From NCBI RefSeq assembly GCF_017565405.1, contig NZ_JAGEKR010000006.1, positions 1 to 64,000 of the forward strand: DNA of 64,000 bases, in the 5' to 3' direction. Under the pieces are notes generated by a model. The model made no database searches. It saw only the letters and a program-made list of their open reading frames with translations, and was not told the origin of the DNA. Position 1 is the first letter of the stretch, and the number at the start of each line of letters is the position of its first letter. The position numbers and the translations under genes were made by a program. This document shows positions 56,124 to 64,000 of the stretch, one piece after another. This DNA is from Allobranchiibius sp. CTAmp26 (GTDB taxonomy: Bacteria > Actinomycetota > Actinomycetes > Actinomycetales > Dermatophilaceae).

Positions 56124-57347
56124 ATGCGCATCGTCCTCGGCGTCAGCGGTGGCATCGCCGCCTACAAGGCGTGCTCGTTGCTGCGGTCGTTCTCCGAGGA
56201 CGGCCATGACGTGACCGTCGTGCCCACGGCCGCAGCTCTGCGGTTCGTGGGCGCTCCCACGTGGGCGGCCCTCTCGGGCAAGCCGGTGAGCGACGACGTC
56301 TGGTCGCAGGTCCACGAGGTGCCCCACGTGCGGCTCGGCCAGCAGGCCGACCTCGTGGTCGTCGCTCCGGCGACCGCCGACCTCCTCGCGAAGGCGGCGC
56401 ACGGCATCGCCGACGACCTGCTCACCAACACGCTGCTCACCGCCCACTGTCCGGTCGTGCTGGCCCCGGCCATGCACACCGAGATGTGGCAGCACCCGGC
56501 CACCGTCGCCAACGTCGCGACGCTGCGCGAGCGTGGCGTGCACGTCATGGATCCCGCGAGCGGACGGCTCACCGGTGCCGACAGCGGACCGGGTCGACTG
56601 CCCGAACCGGCCGACATCGCTGCGTACTGTGCCCCGTTCCTCACGGGCGATCCGAGTGACCTCCGCGATCTGGCGGGGCTGCACGTGCTGGTCACCGCAG
56701 GTGGCACCCGCGAACCCCTGGACCCGGTGCGCTACCTCGGCAACCGGTCCTCCGGCAAGCAGGGCTACGCCCTCGCGGCCGTGGCGGCGCGGCGCGGCGC
56801 GCAGGTCACCCTCGTGTCCACCGTGAGCACCCCCGCGCCTCCGGGGTGCGCCCTGGTGCGCGTCGAGACCGCGCTGCAGCTGCGCGACGCCGTCCTGGCC
56901 GCGGATGCCGACGTCGTCGTGATGGCCGCCGCCGTGGCCGACTTCCGGCCGGACCACGCCGCCACCGCCAAGATCAAGAAGACCTTCGACCCGGCCACGC
57001 CGGACGCTGCTCCTATCGTGCAACTGGTGCGCAACCCGGACATCCTGGCCGAACTGCTGACTCGGCGCGGCGAGGGCACGGCACCGGTGCTGGTCGGATT
57101 CGCGGCCGAGACGGGCGACGAGCACGGCAGCGTGCTGGACCATGCCCGGGCCAAACTGGCCCGCAAGCCGGTCGACCTGCTGGTGGCCAACGAGGTCGGC
57201 GACGGAGTCACGTTCGGTCAGGACGACACCACCGTGCACCTGCTGAGCGGGGACGGTGCGACTCCGCGCGACATCGGCCCGGCGGACAAGACGGCGGTCG
57301 CGCACGCAGTGTGGGACGCCGTACGCGACATCCGCGGCACCGTCTAG
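56124..57347 (+). CDS. coaBC: CoaBC: phosphopantothenoylcysteine decarboxylase / synthetase
   Basis: The product (407 aa) carries out two steps of coenzyme A synthesis. The N-terminal flavoprotein decarboxylase (1 to about 180) has GVSGGIAAYKACSLLRSF, VVVAPATADLLAKAAHGIAD and PAMHTEMWQHP. The C-terminal CTP-dependent synthetase (from about 190) has VTAGGTREPLDPVRYLGNRS, AAAVADFRPDHAATAKIKK and LLVANEVGDGVTFG. ATG 56124 lies 27 nt after rpoZ. Confidence 0.96.
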   Translation: MRIVLGVSGGIAAYKACSLLRSFSEDGHDVTVVPTAAALRFVGAPTWAALSGKPVSDDVWSQVHEVPHVRLGQQADLVVVAPATADLLAKAAHGIADDLLTNTLLTAHCPVVLAPAMHTEMWQHPATVANVATLRERGVHVMDPASGRLTGADSGPGRLPEPADIAAYCAPFLTGDPSDLRDLAGLHVLVTAGGTREPLDPVRYLGNRSSGKQGYALAAVAARRGAQVTLVSTVSTPAPPGCALVRVETALQLRDAVLAADADVVVMAAAVADFRPDHAATAKIKKTFDPATPDAAPIVQLVRNPDILAELLTRRGEGTAPVLVGFAAETGDEHGSVLDHARAKLARKPVDLLVANEVGDGVTFGQDDTTVHLLSGDGATPRDIGPADKTAVAHAVWDAVRDIRGTV

Positions 57348-57442
57348 ACTCGGCCGTCGGCCGCGCGGTCCCCATGACGGGGTGTCGCGCGAGCATGCGG
57401 CAGACGCCGCACGAGCGGCGCGACCCATAGGAGAAGCCTGCA

Positions 57443-58663
57443 GTGGTACGACTCTTCACGTCCGAATCGGTCACCGAGGGACACCCGGACAAGATCTGCG
57501 ACCAGATCAGCGACGCGATCCTGGACGCCATGCTGAAAGAGGACCCCCGATCCCGGGTCGCGGTGGAGACCATGGTCACCACCGGTCTGGTCCACGTGGC
57601 CGGCGAGGTCACCACCAACAGTTACGTCCCGATCGCGCAGATCGTCCGCGACACCATCGTGAACGTCGGATACGACTCCTCGCTCAAGGGCTTCGACGGG
57701 CACTCCTGTGGGGTGTCCATCTCGATCGGCGCGCAGAGCTCCGACATCGCCCAGGGCGTCGACACCGCGCACGAGCACCGCGCCGAGGGCGGCACCGAGG
57801 CGCTGGACAGCCAGGGCGCCGGCGACCAGGGCCTGATGTTCGGCTACGCGTGCGACGACACCGCCGAGCTGATGCCGCTGCCGATCTTCCTCGCGCACCG
57901 GCTCTCCGAGCGCCTGACCCAGGTCCGCAAGGACGGCACGCTGCCCTACCTGCGCCCCGACGGCAAGACCCAGGTCACCATCTCCTACGAGGGTGACCGG
58001 GCCGTCGGTCTGGACACCGTGGTGCTCTCGACGCAGCACGCCGACGACATCTCGCTGGACGGCATGCTGGCGCCGGACATCGACCAGCACGTCATCCGGC
58101 CGGTGCTGGAGGACCTCGCCGCGGCGGGCAACACCCTCGACACCTCGTCGTACCGCAAGCTCATCAACCCGACCGGGCAGTTCATCATCGGCGGCCCGAT
58201 GGGCGACGCCGGCCTGACCGGTCGCAAGATCATCGTCGACACCTACGGCGGCATGGCACGGCACGGTGGCGGCGCGTTCTCCGGCAAGGACCCCTCGAAG
58301 GTCGACCGATCCGCGGCGTACGCGATGCGCTGGGTGGCCAAGAACGTCGTGGCCGCGGGGCTCGCCACCCGGTGCGAGGTGCAGGTCGCTTACGCGATCG
58401 GCAAGGCGCAGCCGGTCGGTCTCTACGTCGAGACGTTCGGCACCGAGACCGCGCCCCTGGACGACATCCAGAAGGCCATCACGGACGTCTTCGACCTGCG
58501 GCCCGCCGCGATCGTGGAGGAGCTGGACCTGCTGCGCCCGATCTATCAGCCGACCGCCGCCTACGGTCACTTCGGCCGCACCGAGGCGCCCGGCCTGCAG
58601 AATGCCTTCACCTGGGAGCGCACCGACCGGGTCGAGCACCTGCAGAAGGCCGTCCGCGGCTGA
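57443..58663 (+). CDS. metK: S-adenosylmethionine synthetase
   Basis: The product (406 aa) makes SAM from methionine and ATP. N-terminal [20 protein letters not shown], the signature [13 protein letters not shown], the second signature near [20 protein letters not shown], and the C-terminal domain are all intact. GTG 57443 has AGGAGAAG upstream. The 95-bp leader is GC-rich with several possible stems but does not resemble known SAM riboswitches. A palindromic repeat starts at its stop codon, followed by a strong hairpin. Confidence 0.98.
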   Translation: MVRLFTSESVTEGHPDKICDQISDAILDAMLKEDPRSRVAVETMVTTGLVHVAGEVTTNSYVPIAQIVRDTIVNVGYDSSLKGFDGHSCGVSISIGAQSSDIAQGVDTAHEHRAEGGTEALDSQGAGDQGLMFGYACDDTAELMPLPIFLAHRLSERLTQVRKDGTLPYLRPDGKTQVTISYEGDRAVGLDTVVLSTQHADDISLDGMLAPDIDQHVIRPVLEDLAAAGNTLDTSSYRKLINPTGQFIIGGPMGDAGLTGRKIIVDTYGGMARHGGGAFSGKDPSKVDRSAAYAMRWVAKNVVAAGLATRCEVQVAYAIGKAQPVGLYVETFGTETAPLDDIQKAITDVFDLRPAAIVEELDLLRPIYQPTAAYGHFGRTEAPGLQNAFTWERTDRVEHLQKAVRG

Positions 58664-58720
58664 TACCCCACGAAGTTTCTCCCCCGCTTCGCTCCTCCGA
58701 ATACTTCGCGGGGACCCCGA
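58662..58720 (+). repeat. Palindromic repeat family 2, copy 2 (after metK)
   Basis: It begins GATACCCCACGAAGTTT on the metK TGA and ends ATACTTCGCGGGGACCCCGA, the same termini as the copy between pyrB and pyrC. Its centre is 8 nt longer and more C-rich. The arms pair with one mismatch. Confidence 0.85.
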
Positions 58721-58750
58721 GGTGGGGCGCACCAACCTTGTTGTCTTACG

Positions 58751-58794
58751 GATGGGGTCGTGGCGCGCTCTATGGAGCGCGCTGCGACCCCATC
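58751..58794 (+). terminator. Hairpin terminator after metK
   Basis: 20-nt arms GATGGGGTCGTGGCGCGCTC and GAGCGCGCTGCGACCCCATC pair with only a two-base internal mismatch around the loop TATG. It lies 87 nt after metK, beyond the repeat, and before the priA promoter. Confidence 0.8.
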
Positions 58795-58830
58795 TGTCGT
58801 TGCGGCCGCGACCTTGTCCGGAGCAGGCCG

Positions 58831-58836
58831 TATAAC
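58831..58836 (+). promoter_or_regulatory. -10 element of a leaderless priA transcript
   Basis: TATAAC, 5 of 6 to the consensus, is followed by TGAGCGC (7 nt) and GTG 58844 without a Shine-Dalgarno sequence. Together with the terminator just upstream it indicates that priA is transcribed separately from metK. Confidence 0.55.
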
Positions 58837-58843
58837 TGAGCGC

Positions 58844-60958
58844 GTGGATCAGGAGGGCGGGACGCCGCAGGCGCCGAGCGAGCAGCAGTTGGCGCTGCTC
58901 CACGCGGCCGCCGCGACCCGTCGTACGAACGCGCAGGGGTCCTCCGACGGCGGGCCCGAGCTGCCCGTCGCGCAGGTGGCGGTCGATGTGGGGCTGGCCC
59001 ATCTGGACCGCCCGTTCGAGTACGCCGTGCCCACCGACCTCGACGAGACGGCCACCCCCGGCGCCCGCGTGAAGGTGCGGTTCGCGGGCAAGGACGTGTC
59101 CGGGTTCGTGCTGGCGCGCGCCCGGGACGCCGAGCACGTCGGGAGGCTCACCGACATCCGGCGCGTGGTCTCGCCGGAGGCGGCGCTGACCCCGGCGATC
59201 GCGCGGCTGTGTCGGGACGTCGCCGACCGGTACGCCGGTACGTTCAGCGACGTCGTACGCCTCGCCGTACCCGCCCGGCACGCCGGCGCGGAGAAGGCCC
59301 TGGACGCGCGGGCGGAGGGCGACGACTCGCCGTCGCCCGGCACCGGTGTGGACGAACGCGCTGTATCCGGCGCGGCCGTTCCCACACCGTCCAGCGCCTG
59401 GGAGCGGTACCCCGCGGGCCCGGCGTTCCTGCACCGGCTGAGCACGGGCGGAGCGCCCGCAGCTGCTTGGCTCGCGGCGCCCACGACCGACCCTGCGCTG
59501 GACTGGCCGTCCGCGATGGCGCAGGCGGCCCGCGCGGCGCTCGAGGGTGGGCGCGGAGCGGTCCTGGTGGTGCCCGATCACCGAGACGTCGACCGACTCG
59601 ACGACGCGCTCACCGAGCAGTTGGGACCAGGCCGGCACGTGCGGCTCACGGCGAGTCAGGGGCCGCAGGCGCGCTACACCGCGTTCCTGAAGCTGTTGCG
59701 CGGACATGTGCGGTGCGTCGTCGGCACCCGGGCCGCGGCGTTCGCGCCAGTGGCGGACCTCGGCCTGGTGGCCTGGTGGGACGACGGCGACGACCTGCTG
59801 GCCGAGCCGCGCGCGCCGTACCCGCACGTGCGCGAGGTGCTACGGCTGCGCGCCGAGCAAGAAGGTGCCGGCCTCTTGAGTGGCGGGTTCGCCCGGTCGG
59901 TCGCGATCCAGCAGTGGGTTCAGCAGGGCGTGCTGCAGTCGGTCGACCTTCCGGTACGCCGAGGGGCCGTGCCGCGGGTGGTCGTCGCCGGCGACGAACG
60001 CGACGTCGAACGCTCCGGCGCGGCGGCCCGCGCGCACCTGCCGTCGGCCGCGTGGCGCGCCGCGCACGAGGCGCTGCAGCACGGTCCGGTGCTGATCCAG
60101 GTGCCCCGACGCGGTTATCTGCCGTCGCTGCGCTGCGACACCTGCCGTGATCCCGCGCGGTGCGCGGTGTGCCACGGCCCGCTGGCGCTGACCGGGGCGC
60201 GGGAGACACCGGAGTGCCGGTGGTGCGGCGTACCCGCTGCCCCGTTCGACTGCCCGAACTGCCACTCCCACCGGTTGCGCGCGGGCGTGGTGGGCGCGCG
60301 GCGTACGGCCGAGGAGCTGGGCCGGGCCTTCCCGGGTGTGCCGGTGGTGCGCTCGGGCGCCGGGGAGGTCGTGGCCCACGTGGCAGCATCGCCGGCGTTG
60401 GTCATTGCGACGCCTGGCGCCGAACCCGTTGCGGCGGAGGGCTATCGGGCCACGTTACTGCTGGATGCCTGGGCACTGGTGGACCGACCGGTGCTCGCCG
60501 CCGGCGAGGAGACGCTGCGCCGCTGGTGCACGGCCGCAGCCCTCACGCGGTCCCACGACGACCACGGCCTGGTCGTCCTCTGCGGCGTCCGCGACGACGA
60601 GCCGCTGCCCGTGGTGCAGGCCCTCGTGCGGTGGGCCCCGGTGTGGCTCGCCGAGCGGGAGCTGGCCGAGCGGGAGGCGCTGGCCCTGCCGCCGGCGGTG
60701 TGGATGGCCGGGTTGACCGGCGATGCCGCGGCTGTCGCGTCGATCGACCGCGCTGTGGGCGAGGGGTTCGAGCGGATCGGGCCGCTCACCCATCCCGACC
60801 GTGACGGCACGGTGCAAGAGCGGCTGCTGCTGCGTACGTCGCTCGCGGACGGCCCGCGGGCGGCAGCGGCCCTGCACGCGGCGCGCGCCGGCCGCAGCGC
60901 CCGCAAGGAGCCGGGCAGCATCACTGTCCGCGTCGACCCGGCAGGCGACCTGCTCTGA
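58844..60958 (+). CDS. priA: Primosomal protein N' (PriA), actinobacterial helicase-less form
   Basis: The product (704 aa) has the N-terminal 3'-DNA-binding domain (VAVDVGLAHLDRPFEYAVPT), followed by GARVKVRFAGKDVSGFVLAR. A zinc-binding cluster lies near residues 425-480 (CDTCRDPARCAVCH, then CRWCG and CPNCH). The region aligned with helicase motif I reads EGGRGAVLVVPDHRDVD, lacking the GxGKT/S P-loop, and no DEAH box is seen. This is the known actinobacterial condition, so replication restart without PriA helicase activity is expected. GTG 58844 is supported by the leaderless promoter. Confidence 0.93.
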   Translation: MDQEGGTPQAPSEQQLALLHAAAATRRTNAQGSSDGGPELPVAQVAVDVGLAHLDRPFEYAVPTDLDETATPGARVKVRFAGKDVSGFVLARARDAEHVGRLTDIRRVVSPEAALTPAIARLCRDVADRYAGTFSDVVRLAVPARHAGAEKALDARAEGDDSPSPGTGVDERAVSGAAVPTPSSAWERYPAGPAFLHRLSTGGAPAAAWLAAPTTDPALDWPSAMAQAARAALEGGRGAVLVVPDHRDVDRLDDALTEQLGPGRHVRLTASQGPQARYTAFLKLLRGHVRCVVGTRAAAFAPVADLGLVAWWDDGDDLLAEPRAPYPHVREVLRLRAEQEGAGLLSGGFARSVAIQQWVQQGVLQSVDLPVRRGAVPRVVVAGDERDVERSGAAARAHLPSAAWRAAHEALQHGPVLIQVPRRGYLPSLRCDTCRDPARCAVCHGPLALTGARETPECRWCGVPAAPFDCPNCHSHRLRAGVVGARRTAEELGRAFPGVPVVRSGAGEVVAHVAASPALVIATPGAEPVAAEGYRATLLLDAWALVDRPVLAAGEETLRRWCTAAALTRSHDDHGLVVLCGVRDDEPLPVVQALVRWAPVWLAERELAEREALALPPAVWMAGLTGDAAAVASIDRAVGEGFERIGPLTHPDRDGTVQERLLLRTSLADGPRAAAALHAARAGRSARKEPGSITVRVDPAGDLL

Positions 60959-60960
60959 CC

Positions 60961-61044
60961 CTTCCCGTCGGGGGGTAGGGCAATCGTCGAGAGGTGGGGA
61001 TATAGACCCACCCCTCGACGATTTCTGCACCCCCCGACGGGAAG
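60961..61044. terminator. 84-bp inverted repeat between convergent priA and DJ-1/PfpI genes
   Basis: Two 38-nt arms (starting CTTCCCGTCGGGGGGT on the left, ending ACCCCCCGACGGGAAG on the right) pair over about 33 positions around the 8-nt loop GATATAGA. It fills the space between the two stop codons and probably ends transcription from both sides. Confidence 0.8.
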
Positions 61045-61051
61045 GAGCGGG

Positions 61052-61663
61052 TCAGACCGGTGGCTGCGGGTCGTACTGGATGCCGCGCCGCACCTGGCGC
61101 GCCCGCTCCTCACCCGCGAGGCGCCGCACGAGGTGCAGCGCCATGTCGATCCCGGCGGACACCCCGGACGCGGTGATCACGTCTCCGGAGTCGACGTAGC
61201 GGTCGTCCGGGCGGATCTCGATGCTCGGGTCCAGGGCGCGCAACTCCTCGATCGCACCCCAGTACGTCGTCGCCGGTCGCCCCGCGAGCAGTCCGGCCGC
61301 GGCGTACACCAGCGAACCGGTGCAGACACTCGTGAGGAGTGGGACCGACTCGCGTTGATCGCGCACCCAGTCCAGCTGCGCCTCGTCGACCAGGTGCGGC
61401 CTGGTGCCCTCGCCTCCGGGGTAGAGCAGCACCTCCCAGGACGGCGCGTCCGCGTAGGACAGTGGTGCGTGCAGGGTGAGGCCTTTCGCGCACCGCACCG
61501 GGCCGCTGTCGCGCGAGAAGCAGGACACGTCGTACCCGTCGTCGGGGAACTCTCTGCTCCAGAACGACAGGACCTCCCAGGGGCCGACCGCGTCCAGCTC
61601 CTCCACTCCGTCGAAGAGCAGGAGGCCGATGTGTCTGCGCACAGCCGGCGCGTCGGTGGTCAT
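61052..61663 (-). CDS. DJ-1/PfpI family protein, isonitrile-hydratase-like
   Basis: The product (203 aa) is a DJ-1/ThiJ/PfpI glutamine-amidotransferase-like protein. The nucleophile elbow has Cys114 in TSVCTGSLVYAAAGLLAGRP; VLLYPGGEGTRPHL precedes it, and ITASGVSAGIDMALHLVRRL follows. It resembles the isonitrile hydratase and the N-terminal domain of GlxA-type regulators but has no AraC DNA-binding domain. The substrate is unknown. The ATG at 61663 has CACGAT about 6 nt upstream, a possible leaderless promoter. It is convergent with priA. Confidence 0.87.
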   Translation of the reverse strand: MTTDAPAVRRHIGLLLFDGVEELDAVGPWEVLSFWSREFPDDGYDVSCFSRDSGPVRCAKGLTLHAPLSYADAPSWEVLLYPGGEGTRPHLVDEAQLDWVRDQRESVPLLTSVCTGSLVYAAAGLLAGRPATTYWGAIEELRALDPSIEIRPDDRYVDSGDVITASGVSAGIDMALHLVRRLAGEERARQVRRGIQYDPQPPV

Positions 61664-61707
61664 GCCCCGATCGTGCCAGCGAAGGCCGCCGTTAGGCTCC
61701 CTTCACC

Positions 61708-62412
61708 ATGAGTTCGAGCCTTCCGGAGTCCGGCGGATCCACCCTGCCCTCGCCCACGACGGTCGATCGCGACCCTCTCGCACCCTCACCCGTGCTGGCC
61801 GTGGTCTTCGACCTCGGCAACGTGTTGATCGAGTGGGACGCGCACGCCGCCATCAGCACCGCCGTCGGCGATGCCCGGGCACGTGCCTTCCTGGCCGACG
61901 ACGAGTTCGACTTCCACGCCTGGAACCTGCAGCAGGACGCCGGTCGGACCTGGGTGGAGGCCGAGGCTGACGCGATCGCCCGGCACCCGCACTATCGCGA
62001 GGAGATCCTGGCCTACCGGGAGCACTTCGAGGCCTCCCTGGTCGGGCCCATCGAGGGGGCGGTCGCCATCCTGCGGGAGCTGCACGCCGCGGGTACGCCG
62101 CTATTCGCGCTGACCAACTGGTCGCACGAGCTCTTCCCGGTCGCGTTGGACCGGTTCGAGTTCCTGCAGCTCTTCGAGGACATCGTGATCTCCGGCGAGG
62201 AGGGGATCGCCAAACCCGACCCAGAGATCTTCGAGGTGCTGGCCGAACGCCTGGAGCACGTCGGCGACCTGGAGGAGACCGTCTTCATCGACGACCGCCT
62301 CGACAACGTGCAGGCCGCCGTGCTGGCCGGGATGGACGCGGTGCAGTTCACCGGGGCGGCCGACCTGCGCGCGGACCTGCTCTTCCGCGGGCTCCCCGTG
62401 GAGGCGATCTGA
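61708..62412 (+). CDS. HAD-superfamily hydrolase (YihX/haloacid dehalogenase-like)
   Basis: The product (234 aa) has motif I DLGNVLIEW (Asp35), motif II in LFALTNWSHE, the motif III Lys in GIAKPDPEIFEV, and motif IV in VFIDDRLDNVQAA. The first 28 residues are Ser/Pro-rich and absent from most relatives. The motif set matches YihX-like phosphatases; the substrate is unknown. TAGGCT lies 9 nt before the ATG, suggesting a very short leader. The stop is adjacent to the def start, so they may be one operon. Confidence 0.88.
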   Translation: MSSSLPESGGSTLPSPTTVDRDPLAPSPVLAVVFDLGNVLIEWDAHAAISTAVGDARARAFLADDEFDFHAWNLQQDAGRTWVEAEADAIARHPHYREEILAYREHFEASLVGPIEGAVAILRELHAAGTPLFALTNWSHELFPVALDRFEFLQLFEDIVISGEEGIAKPDPEIFEVLAERLEHVGDLEETVFIDDRLDNVQAAVLAGMDAVQFTGAADLRADLLFRGLPVEAI

Positions 62413-62958
62413 GTGTCCGTCACCCCCATCCGCCTGTTCGGCGACCCGGTGCTGCGCACGCCGGCCGCGCCGGTGACCGTCTTCGACCGCGAGCTGCAGA
62501 CGCTCGTCACCGACCTGACCGACACGATGATGAATGCGCCCGGCGCGGGCCTCGCGGCCCCTCAGATCGGCGTGGGCCTGCGGGTCTTCACCTATTACGT
62601 CGACGGACAGCTGGGTCACCTGATCAATCCCGAGCTCACCCTGTCGCCGGAGCTGCAGTGCGGCCCTGAGGGCTGTCTGTCCATCCCGGATCTGCGTTTC
62701 GACACCACCCGGTCGCTGCGTGCGGTGGCTCGCGGTTTCGACATGCACGGCGAACCGGTGAGCATCGACGGCAGCGACATGCTCGCCCGTTGCTTCCAGC
62801 ACGAGACCGACCATCTCGACGGCATCCTCTTCGTGGACCGCCTCGACCCGACCGCCCGCCGTCAGGCCCTCAAGGCTATCCGCGACGCGGAGTGGGCCGG
62901 GCTGCCCGGCCCGATCGTGCGCGACAGCCCGCACGCGACGTACGGGCGTGCGCTGTGA
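62413..62958 (+). CDS. def: Peptide deformylase
   Basis: The product (181 aa) removes the formyl group from new proteins. Motif 1 is GAGLAAPQ (44-51), motif 2 EGCLS (86-90, metal ligand Cys88) and motif 3 HETDH (130-134, catalytic Glu and two metal His). The motif 2 context SIPDLRF differs slightly from the more common SVPGLR. GTG 62413 directly follows the HAD gene stop; the def stop overlaps the fmt GTG. Confidence 0.95.
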   Translation: MSVTPIRLFGDPVLRTPAAPVTVFDRELQTLVTDLTDTMMNAPGAGLAAPQIGVGLRVFTYYVDGQLGHLINPELTLSPELQCGPEGCLSIPDLRFDTTRSLRAVARGFDMHGEPVSIDGSDMLARCFQHETDHLDGILFVDRLDPTARRQALKAIRDAEWAGLPGPIVRDSPHATYGRAL

Positions 62959-63881
62959 GGGTCGTGTTCGCCGGGACCCCGCAGGTCGCGGTCCCCTCGC
63001 TGCAGGCGGTGCTCGACTCCGCGCACGACGTGGTCGGCGTCATCACCCGCCCCGATGCGCCCGCAGGACGCGGGCGTTCGGTACGCCGATCTCCGGTGGG
63101 CGTGCTCGCCGACGAGGTGGGCGTGCCGGTCCTCACGCCGCAACGGCCGCGGGACCCGGACTTCCTGGCCCAGCTCGCCGAGCTGTCGCCGGACGTGTGC
63201 CCGGTCGTGGCGTACGGCGCCCTGGTGCCGCGCGTCGCCCTCGACGTGCCCCGCCTCGGCTGGATCAACCTGCACTTCTCCCTGCTGCCCGCCTGGCGCG
63301 GCGCGGCACCCGTCCAGCACGCCGTCATTCACGGTGACGAGGTCACCGGCGCCACGACGTTCCTGCTGGAGGAGGGCATGGACACCGGCCCGATCCTCGG
63401 CACCATGACCGAGGCCGTGCGGCCGCGGGACACCAGCGGCGACCTCCTCGAACGACTCGCGACCGCGGGCGCCGGGTTGCTGGTGGCGACACTGGACACG
63501 CTGGCCCAGGGTGACCTCACGCCGATGCCGCAGCCCGCCGAAGGCGTCTCGCTCGCACCCAAGATCTCCGTGGAGGATGCGCAGATCCGTTGGCACGAGC
63601 CGGCGTTCGCCGTCGATCGGCGCGTCCGGGGAGTGACGCCGGCGCCCGGTGCGTGGACCACGTTCCGTGGCCAGCGCCTCAAGGTGTCGCCCGTGACGCC
63701 GATCGACGGGGACGTCGGCGTTGCGCCCGGCGCGATCCGGGTCGGCAAGGGCGACGTCCATGTGCAGACCGGTGCCGGCGCGGTCCGTCTCGGCACGGTG
63801 CAGCCCCAGGGCAAGAAGGCGATGCCGGCGGCAGACTGGGCACGCGGCTCCCGAATCGGTGAGGGCGAGGTGTTCGGATGA
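62955..63881 (+). CDS. fmt: Methionyl-tRNA formyltransferase
   Basis: The product (308 aa) formylates initiator Met-t[23 protein letters not shown] opens the Rossmann part. [17 protein letters not shown] carries the catalytic Asn and His, and [15 protein letters not shown] the catalytic Asp. The C-terminal OB domain follows from about 205 ([19 protein letters not shown]). GTG 62955 overlaps the def stop (GTGA), and the fmt stop overlaps the next ATG. def and fmt act in the same formylation cycle. Confidence 0.96.
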   Translation: MRVVFAGTPQVAVPSLQAVLDSAHDVVGVITRPDAPAGRGRSVRRSPVGVLADEVGVPVLTPQRPRDPDFLAQLAELSPDVCPVVAYGALVPRVALDVPRLGWINLHFSLLPAWRGAAPVQHAVIHGDEVTGATTFLLEEGMDTGPILGTMTEAVRPRDTSGDLLERLATAGAGLLVATLDTLAQGDLTPMPQPAEGVSLAPKISVEDAQIRWHEPAFAVDRRVRGVTPAPGAWTTFRGQRLKVSPVTPIDGDVGVAPGAIRVGKGDVHVQTGAGAVRLGTVQPQGKKAMPAADWARGSRIGEGEVFG

Positions 63882-64000
63882 GCGACGACGGCGGCGGCTA
63901 CCGCGACGCGAAGGGACGCCAGCGTCCCGCGGCGCGACGTCGCCCCAACGACGGACGCTCGGCGCAGCGCCCCACCGACCGGCGACGGTCCGGCGACCCG
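63878..64000 (+). CDS. Probable 16S rRNA m5C967 methyltransferase, N-terminus only
   Basis: ATG 63878 overlaps the fmt stop (ATGA), and the frame stays open to the window edge. The 41 residues seen are Arg/Asp/Gly-rich and disordered ([20 protein letters not shown]), with no conserved domain reached yet. The identity is inferred from position: rsmB (sun) usually follows fmt, and its actinobacterial form often has such an extension. Confidence 0.5.
   Translation, partial: MSDDGGGYRDAKGRQRPAARRRPNDGRSAQRPTDRRRSGDP

Noticed and set aside
57348-57442. SAM riboswitch ahead of metK
   Set aside because: The 95-nt leader has several GC stems but none of the conserved cores of SAM-I, SAM-II, SAM-III or SAM-IV classes, and metK has a normal ribosome-binding site.
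59560-59620. Damaged helicase motif in priA, suggesting a pseudogene
   Set aside because: Loss of the P-loop and DEAH motifs is the normal state of actinobacterial PriA; the frame is intact and the zinc cluster is preserved.

Overview
This is a chromosomal window from a very GC-rich actinobacterium, most likely a member of the Micrococcales (Dermacoccaceae or a relative; this taxonomic guess is inference). The basis is the heavy use of GTG and TTG starts, the 23S-5S spacer and 5S sequence, an actinobacterial integration host factor (mIHF), a helicase-motif-less PriA, TlyA, and gene orders shared with mycobacteria. No phage, plasmid, insertion sequence, CRISPR array or tRNA gene was seen. Nearly all of the window is protein-coding.

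Layout. (1) 1-352: the 3' tip of a 23S gene, the spacer, 5S rRNA and a strong terminator that closes an rrn operon. (2) 456-10786: a collinear cluster resembling the mycobacterial Rv1691-Rv1700 neighbourhood: TPR protein, SSB-like OB-fold protein, glycerol-phosphate-type HAD phosphatase, a Lys/Ala-rich repeat protein, a small protein, tlyA, nadK, recN, pyrG and a Nudix hydrolase. steA/steB and xerD, expected there in mycobacteria, are absent. (3) 10803-15802: a more variable stretch with an aminotransferase, a DUF1304 membrane protein, a small hypothetical gene, argG, a frameshifted GNAT gene and a YchJ-like gene. It carries four copies of a 48-bp palindromic repeat. (4) 15924-20986: aspS, a thioesterase, rarA and a PH-like membrane protein. 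(5) 21097-33365: two complete but differently organised oligopeptide/dipeptide ABC transporter operons, placed between rarA and alaS. (6) 33492-42915: alaS-ruvX-mltG-aroE-aroC-aroK-aroB-efp-nusB, a tightly overlapping conserved run. (7) 43122-46334: a large secreted multidomain DUF1906 protein. (8) 46481-54680: the pyrimidine operon pyrR-pyrB-pyrC-carA-carB-pyrF, headed by a recognisable PyrR-binding RNA motif. (9) 54863-64000: mihF-gmk-rpoZ-coaBC-metK-priA, a convergent DJ-1/PfpI gene, a HAD hydrolase, then def-fmt and the start of a probable rsmB.

How the genes work together. Most adjacent genes overlap by 1-8 bp (ATGA, GTGA or TGATG junctions), so translational coupling is the norm. Several stand-alone genes (argG, DUF1304, ychJ-like, rarA, priA) have a TANNNT hexamer 6-7 nt before the start codon, the signature of leaderless transcripts. 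The pyr operon supplies UMP and carbamoyl phosphate, and the aro genes supply chorismate. aspS, alaS, efp, def and fmt serve translation. recN, rarA, ruvX, priA, mihF and the SSB-like protein serve DNA maintenance.

The most unusual material is non-coding or lineage-specific: two families of dispersed palindromic repeats (one bracketing two small genes, one starting at the stop codons of pyrB and metK), large hairpins between operons, a short upstream ORF coupled to the first peptide permease, and a Lys/Ala-rich protein whose tail carries a duplicated 14-residue motif. No clearly new multi-gene system was found.
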